A stretch of 10,135 nt of DNA, from the NCBI GenBank assembly GCA_014874235.1, contig JACWAC010000038.1, forward strand, positions 1 through 10,135. The letters run 5' to 3'. Both the position numbers and the translations under genes were made by a program. This document shows positions 6,784 to 10,135 of this stretch, piece after piece. How positions within the stretch are numbered: position 1 is the first letter of the stretch; each line of letters begins with the position of its first letter. The DNA comes from Thermoplasmatales archaeon. Lineage in GTDB: Archaea; Thermoplasmatota; Thermoplasmata; Thermoplasmatales; GCA-001856825. Under the pieces are notes generated by a model. The model saw only the letters and a list, made by a program, of their open reading frames with translations. It was not told the DNA's origin and searched no databases.

Positions 6784-6790
6784 GTAAAAA
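6784..6790 (-). promoter_or_regulatory. TATA box of the M20 gene
   Basis: On the minus strand TTTTTAC, inside the AT-rich stretch 6784-6796, is centred 25 bases before the ATG at 6762. That distance supports leaderless transcription starting at or next to the start codon. Confidence 0.5.
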
Positions 6791-6810
6791 GATTTAGTCA
6801 TCAAATAGAA

Positions 6811-6835
6811 AAATTGTTTTCTTGGTCAAAAAAAT
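6811..6835 (-). terminator. T-tracts after the short-chain dehydrogenase gene
   Basis: On the minus strand a run of seven T (complement of 6828-6834) and a run ending near 6809 follow the dehydrogenase stop codon by about 47-70 bases. They precede the M20 promoter. Such U-rich runs fit archaeal termination. The remaining intergenic bases (6763-6881) are AT-rich and hold no gene. Confidence 0.45.
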
Positions 6836-6881
6836 TTAGAATAGTGCAAAATTTTATTCCGTATCCAGAAGCGGAGGCCGG

Positions 6882-7661
6882 TCACTGGGATGTATATCCA
6901 TGATCTATAGGCAATACCGCTCCATTGATGGCTGATGATTCATCAGAGCAGAGATACATCGCCAAGGATGCAATTTCATGAGGCTCTATGAGCCTCTTTA
7001 CTGGTGAGTTCTTTAACAGGACGTCTTCTATCACTCTGTCTTCGCTGGTTCCCCATGCTGATGCCTGGGCCCTAACCTGATCTGTTATGAGATTAGTATT
7101 CACGTAGAATGGTGCTATTGCATTGCAAGTGATCCCGTACGGCGCTGATTCTGATGATATTGCCTTCGTCAAACCTACGAGCGCGTGTTTTGCTGTTATG
7201 TATCCTGCTTTGAAAGGAGATGCGACGATTCCATGAATGGAAGCAATGTTGACTATTCTTCCCCACCCCCTCTCTTTCATTAGGGGAATTGAGAGTTTGG
7301 AAAGTGCAAAGGGAGTCACCACCATTAAATTGATCATGTTTCTGAACACTTCCTCTGGAAATTGTTCTAGAGGAGAAACAAACTGGAAACCGGCATTGTT
7401 TATCAAGATATCAATGCAGTGAAATCTGTCAACAGGCTCTTCCACTATTCTCTGACAGTTTTCTGTGTGCATTAGATCGGATTTTATGAAAAGTACATTG
7501 GCATTTCCTCTCGTCTCTTCAGATTTTATGTCCTTCTTATCCACTATTATGACTCTGTTCCCGACGGCTATCAGAGAATCCACGATCGATTTCCCTATTC
7601 CTTCGGAACCTCCAGTCACTAAAGCCGTCTTGTCTTTCGGAACTGTAGGCAAGTTTATCAC
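6882..7661 (-). CDS. Short-chain dehydrogenase/reductase, 3-hydroxybutyrate dehydrogenase-like
   Basis: A 259-residue classical SDR. It has the cofactor motif TGGSEGIG (16-23), D41 at the end of the second beta strand (VIIVDKK), which favours NAD over NADP, NNAG at 88-91, and the catalytic S141, Y154 and K158 (NIASIHG and YITAKHA). The block NIASIHGIVASPFKAGY, the CNAIAPFYVNT stretch (179-189) and the C-terminal INGAVLPIDHGYTSQ closely follow D-beta-hydroxybutyrate dehydrogenases, so it probably oxidises a short 3-hydroxyacid to the 3-oxoacid. Other SDR substrates cannot be excluded. The start is a GTG at 7661-7659; an in-frame stop lies shortly upstream, and the Rossmann motif begins at the usual distance. 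A weak AT-rich box (TAATTAG, 7689-7683) lies 25 bases before it. It follows the ABC permease gene by 66 bases on the same strand but shows no functional tie to it. Confidence 0.92.
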   Translation of the reverse strand: MINLPTVPKDKTALVTGGSEGIGKSIVDSLIAVGNRVIIVDKKDIKSEETRGNANVLFIKSDLMHTENCQRIVEEPVDRFHCIDILINNAGFQFVSPLEQFPEEVFRNMINLMVVTPFALSKLSIPLMKERGWGRIVNIASIHGIVASPFKAGYITAKHALVGLTKAISSESAPYGITCNAIAPFYVNTNLITDQVRAQASAWGTSEDRVIEDVLLKNSPVKRLIEPHEIASLAMYLCSDESSAINGAVLPIDHGYTSQ

Positions 7662-7682
7662 AATAATGGATTCAATTTCCTT

Positions 7683-7689
7683 CTAATTA
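7683..7689 (-). promoter_or_regulatory. Possible TATA box of the short-chain dehydrogenase gene
   Basis: TAATTAG on the minus strand is centred 25 bases before the GTG start. It fits leaderless transcription in position but is a weak match; read-through from the ABC operon is the alternative. Confidence 0.3.
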
Positions 7690-7727
7690 CTGTTTGGGTC
7701 AGCCACAAGATACAGTAACCCATCAGT

Positions 7728-9155
7728 TCATACAAACCCAGCTGCCACTAATCTGTCTATGACCTTTCTACCAATGGATTTGTTGTAGATCAGACCTATT
7801 GCGAGGCCCGAGACACCAACGGAGGTGGCAATTGTGATTATCAACGCCAGAAGACCCATTCCTGCCTCCAGAGCTGCGAAAGAAATGGCAATCAAGAACC
7901 ATGCTGGGAGTGCTGGTAGGAGCGTGCCCATCTGCCTCAGATTGAACTGTCCGGGCATAGAGAGTTCTTCTTTTATTTGGAAGGGGTAAAGGAAAGCCGA
8001 CATGTAGACGACTATGATCATCAACGAAGGTATCACGACCATAAGGAACAAACCAAAATTGAGGGCCTGCTCGTCCCCGTGGTAGGCAATGAGAAAGTTG
8101 GCTATCGCCAGGGGAACAAGAAGAGTTGCCATCGACAGGGACTTTGCCATCAGTAAGTCTCTCAAGTAGCGGGCTGGGTTCCGTGTCATAAAGCCTAGCC
8201 ACAGTCTTTCGTTGCCTAGTACACCCATTGTGAAGAATAAGATGAAAATTACCGAGTAGAATGATAAGATCATAATGGCTATTTCCTCTGTGTGCAAGGG
8301 AAAATTGAGTTTGAACGTGAACAGGTAGTAATACACCGCGGCAACTATTGTCGTCACCGCTACCCCATTGGTAAGCTTGAACCTGCCTGATCTGTATGAA
8401 CCTCCGCCCCCTATCGAGTTCATTCTCCCGGAGACCTCAACCGTGAAGTAATTTTCCGCGAACAAAGCATGCATGGGGGTCATTCCACTGAATCTTCTGA
8501 CGTGCCTGACATTACCAGACGAAAATCTGGTAAACGTTTTCATCAAATCTAGATCCACTCTGGAAAGTGACCTAAATGCCAGCGGCACGGTCACGGCGGC
8601 CAAGACTGTCGAAGCCACGGCGGCATATAGTGGATGACCAGAATATATTGCTGCGGGCGAAAACGGAAATCCAAGGAATGCTGACAGAGACCATAATGCA
8701 AGAGCTACTGCTAGCAGAATTCTCCAGATCGTTTTGAAAGAATACGACACGGGCCCCAGTGAAGTCACAGTCAGCACCAGTGCTATGAAATCGATCAGGG
8801 CATATGCGAACACAGATTTTAGGCTTGAAAATGAGTAGGCTACGACATATATTATTATGAGACCGAAACTGAGTAGTTGAACTATGAAAAGTGAGATGGC
8901 CATATCCGATCTCTTGACCGGGAGTGTGAAGAGGAAATCCCTATCCGACTTCAGCACTGCTATTCCTCCACTCATTATCGGAAGGATGAGAAAGAATGTC
9001 ATAAACGCGGGTCCATAATAGTAGTATAATGCTCCCGAGGACGACCCGGTTTCAGAGCTTATAAAGAGTGCCCAGACTAGTAGTAATAGCATAACTGCCA
9101 GAAGCTGTTTAGAGAACCTGGAAAGAATGACGAATTTCAGTAGCTTAAAGAACAT
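7728..9155 (-). CDS. ABC-2 type transporter permease with 12 membrane segments
   Basis: A 475-residue integral membrane protein, the likely membrane part of an ABC exporter driven by the ATPase encoded just upstream. Hydrophobic stretches at about 18-34, 47-67, 86-108, 115-135, 144-163, 174-193, 262-281, 290-312, 337-357, 366-389, 408-428 and 432-456 give 12 helices. They form two six-helix halves joined by a hydrophilic loop (195-260) with a Gly-rich patch, GGGG at 249-252. Each half repeats a short motif between its second and third helices: VLKSDRDFL (67-75) and VLGNERLWL (312-320), the typical ABC-2 coupling region. Most ABC-2 permeases have six helices and dimerise, so this looks like a fused duplicate. 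The ATG at 9155 lies inside the end of the ATPase gene (11-base overlap), preceded by AAGGATG as a ribosome-binding site, so the pair is translationally coupled. Substrate unknown. Confidence 0.88.
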   Translation of the reverse strand: MFFKLLKFVILSRFSKQLLAVMLLLLVWALFISSETGSSSGALYYYYGPAFMTFFLILPIMSGGIAVLKSDRDFLFTLPVKRSDMAISLFIVQLLSFGLIIIYVVAYSFSSLKSVFAYALIDFIALVLTVTSLGPVSYSFKTIWRILLAVALALWSLSAFLGFPFSPAAIYSGHPLYAAVASTVLAAVTVPLAFRSLSRVDLDLMKTFTRFSSGNVRHVRRFSGMTPMHALFAENYFTVEVSGRMNSIGGGGSYRSGRFKLTNGVAVTTIVAAVYYYLFTFKLNFPLHTEEIAIMILSFYSVIFILFFTMGVLGNERLWLGFMTRNPARYLRDLLMAKSLSMATLLVPLAIANFLIAYHGDEQALNFGLFLMVVIPSLMIIVVYMSAFLYPFQIKEELSMPGQFNLRQMGTLLPALPAWFLIAISFAALEAGMGLLALIITIATSVGVSGLAIGLIYNKSIGRKVIDRLVAAGFV

Positions 9156-9873
9156 CTGTCAACATCCTTGCGACCACACGCTCGATTGGTTCTCCGTCTT
9201 TCCCGAGTTTCTTTAAATCGTCTAAGGTACCATTCCACACTACAGATCCGTGCGATATCATCACAACTCTGTCCGTAAGCCTTGTCGCAACCTCCATTAT
9301 GTGTGTTGACACCAGTTGCGTTGAGTTGAGATTCTTAAGCTGATCTATCACCGTTTCCTGAGTTGGTATGTCCAGGTAGTTTAGTGGTTCATCCAAGAAC
9401 AGAACCGACGGGCGATGGATTATTGCGAGTGCTAAAGCGAGCTTTTGGACGTTTCCTCTTGAGAGACGTCCAACTTTAGCCCTTTCGTATTCTCTTAGCT
9501 TAAGTGAGTCAAGGAGCCGATCAACTTTATCCGAAACATTTTCGACCCCTCTCAACGCACCGATGTATTCCATGTTCTCTCTCACACTGAAAGATCTATA
9601 GGGGGAAGCATCGTCAGGCAGATAGCCCATCATCCTGCGAGCATCCTCAGATGACGGAACCAAGTTACCAATTCTCGCCTCTCCCGAGGTAGGACTCAGG
9701 AGCCCTACAAGGATTTTGAGCGTGGTAGTCTTTCCTGCTCCGTTAGGTCCCAAAAGAGCGCATCTCTCTCCTGGCTCCAGTCTAAAACTTAGTCCATTTA
9801 GCGCGTGAACGTCTCCATAATCCTTGTAAATGTCCTTCAGTTCTATCGAGGGTGGAACTAATGATTCCTCCAT
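9145..9873 (-). CDS. ABC transporter ATP-binding protein, ABC-2 exporter type
   Basis: A 242-residue cytoplasmic ATPase that powers the permease encoded next. It shows Walker A GPNGAGKT (42-49), signature LSRGN (137-141), Walker B SVLFLDEP (156-163) with D161 and E162, a D-loop with LD at 167-168, and the switch H191 in STHI. The Q-loop region reads GYLPDD (83-88): Asp stands where Gln is usual, an acidic variation also met among ABC-2 ATPases. The signature has Arg in place of the second residue of the usual GG. Closest by eye are multidrug or NatA-like ATPases. The ATG at 9873 has GAGGGGTG (9888-9881) seven bases upstream as a ribosome-binding site, unlike the leaderless genes to its left, which suggests it is an internal operon gene or has a short leader from the TATA box at 9911-9920. 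A possible 37-residue ORF ends three bases before it. Confidence 0.93.
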   Translation of the reverse strand: MEESLVPPSIELKDIYKDYGDVHALNGLSFRLEPGERCALLGPNGAGKTTTLKILVGLLSPTSGEARIGNLVPSSEDARRMMGYLPDDASPYRSFSVRENMEYIGALRGVENVSDKVDRLLDSLKLREYERAKVGRLSRGNVQKLALALAIIHRPSVLFLDEPLNYLDIPTQETVIDQLKNLNSTQLVSTHIMEVATRLTDRVVMISHGSVVWNGTLDDLKKLGKDGEPIERVVARMLTDVL

Positions 9874-9876
9874 TTC

Positions 9877-9990
9877 TCAACACCCCTCTTTACTTCTTTT
9901 CTTTTGGTCAACTTTAAAAAGATCAGATTTAACAATTACAGCTCCTTTCCTGCCTGCATGATGAGAGCCGGAATTGCTTCCTAAACTCAT
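9877..9990 (-). CDS. Possible 37-residue small protein before the ABC operon
   Basis: A short frame opens at ATG 9990-9988 and ends with TGA at 9879-9877, three bases before the ATPase start codon. The peptide begins MSLGSNSGSHHAGRKG and continues to a Lys/Arg-rich end (KVDQKKRSKEGC); it is basic and soluble, with no membrane segment. Support: a TATA-like CTTAAA (10018-10013) lies 25 bases before its ATG, the distance seen for other leaderless genes here, and the stop/start spacing is operon-like. Against: it is very short, I recognise no family, and a second TATA-like box (9911-9920) lies inside it, so the ATPase could have its own promoter and this frame could be chance. Confidence 0.35.
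   Translation of the reverse strand: MSLGSNSGSHHAGRKGAVIVKSDLFKVDQKKRSKEGC
9881..9888 (-). promoter_or_regulatory. Ribosome-binding site of the ABC ATPase gene
   Basis: GAGGGGTG on the minus strand sits seven bases before the ATG. It resembles the archaeal Shine-Dalgarno core GGAGGTG and supports this start. It also lies in the last codons of the possible small ORF at 9877-9990. Confidence 0.55.
9911..9920 (-). promoter_or_regulatory. Possible TATA box of the ABC operon
   Basis: TTTTTAAAGT on the minus strand is centred about 42 bases before the ATPase ATG. It predicts a start near 9890 and a 17-base leader that would just include the GAGGGGTG ribosome-binding site. Confidence 0.5.
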
Positions 9991-10012
9991 AGCCAGGAAT
10001 CTCGACCAATGA

Positions 10013-10018
10013 TTTAAG
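10013..10018 (-). promoter_or_regulatory. Second possible TATA box upstream of the ABC operon
   Basis: CTTAAA on the minus strand, within ATCTTAAATC, is centred about 25 bases before the ATG of the possible small ORF. If used, the ABC transcript would begin with that ORF. Confidence 0.35.
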
Positions 10019-10032
10019 ATATTGTTAGGAGA

Positions 10033-10090
10033 CTGAGGGAAGTCTGTGTATCTCCACGCTAATGCATAGTAGATTTACTTCTTCCCTCAG
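10033..10090. repeat. 10-base inverted repeat with a 38-base spacer
   Basis: CTGAGGGAAG (10033-10042) and CTTCCCTCAG (10081-10090) are perfect inverse copies. They lie upstream of the ABC operon promoter region. They could form a stem-loop in an RNA, or be two binding sites of one regulator. No coding frame of note covers them. The rest of 9991-10135 shows no recognisable gene. Confidence 0.5.
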
Positions 10091-10135
10091 GTAAACGTTG
10101 ATACATTCATTATTCGTTTAGTGACAGAGGGATGG

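Noticed and set aside
7768..8202. Minus-strand 144-residue frame inside the ABC permease gene.
   Set aside because: It lies entirely within the permease gene in another frame; the permease frame has clear membrane helices and the repeated motif, while this one has no family pattern.
9958..10036. ATGATGA followed by CTGA, as in boxes C and D of a C/D guide RNA.
   Set aside because: The boxes are about 70 bases apart, longer than usual for archaeal C/D RNAs, and no convincing internal D' and C' boxes or terminal stem could be found.
10101..10135. Possible TATA (around 10105-10115) and ATG at 10132 of a plus-strand gene leaving the window.
   Set aside because: Only one codon is visible, the AT box is weak and no further sequence can support it.

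Overview
The window looks like ordinary chromosomal DNA of an archaeon, most likely a thermoacidophilic euryarchaeon of the Thermoplasmata type. Four things point this way. Arginine is coded mostly by AGA/AGG and isoleucine often by ATA. AT-rich archaeal TATA boxes sit about 25 bases before many start codons, implying leaderless mRNAs. Intergenic spaces are short. The protein families are common in such organisms. The lineage is an inference; no rRNA, tRNA or other marker gene is present.

Layout. Bases 1-171 hold the 3' end of a plus-strand metallo-beta-lactamase-fold hydrolase of the glyoxalase II type. A small minus-strand gene of unknown function (211-474) converges on it. A plus-strand run of redox and metal proteins follows: a CDGSH iron-sulfur protein (580-843), a pirin (925-1818), a D-2-hydroxyacid dehydrogenase (1885-2808) and a NimA-like pyridoxamine-phosphate-oxidase-fold flavoprotein (2906-3532).

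From 3607 to the end all recognised genes are on the minus strand. In transcription order (right to left) they are: a possible 37-residue small ORF (9877-9990), an ABC ATPase (9145-9873) and its 12-helix ABC-2 type permease (7728-9155, overlapping the ATPase by 11 bases), a short-chain dehydrogenase resembling 3-hydroxybutyrate dehydrogenase (6882-7661), an M20 family amidohydrolase (5593-6762), and an S9 acylaminoacyl-type serine peptidase (3607-5451).

How they may work together. The two peptidases fit peptide or N-acyl amino acid breakdown in a peptide-using heterotroph. The plus-strand genes could form a loose carbonyl, quinone and redox-stress group; the hydrolase and the D-2-hydroxyacid dehydrogenase could act in sequence on D-lactate-type acids, but this is a hypothesis only. 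The ATPase-permease pair is a complete two-gene exporter module of unknown substrate.

I saw no mobile element, CRISPR array, tRNA, rRNA or defence system. The less explained items are the small ORF before the ABC operon, a 10-base inverted repeat at the right edge, a CDGSH protein carrying Asp in place of the usual Gly, and a 12-base palindrome at the predicted transcription start of the S9 peptidase.
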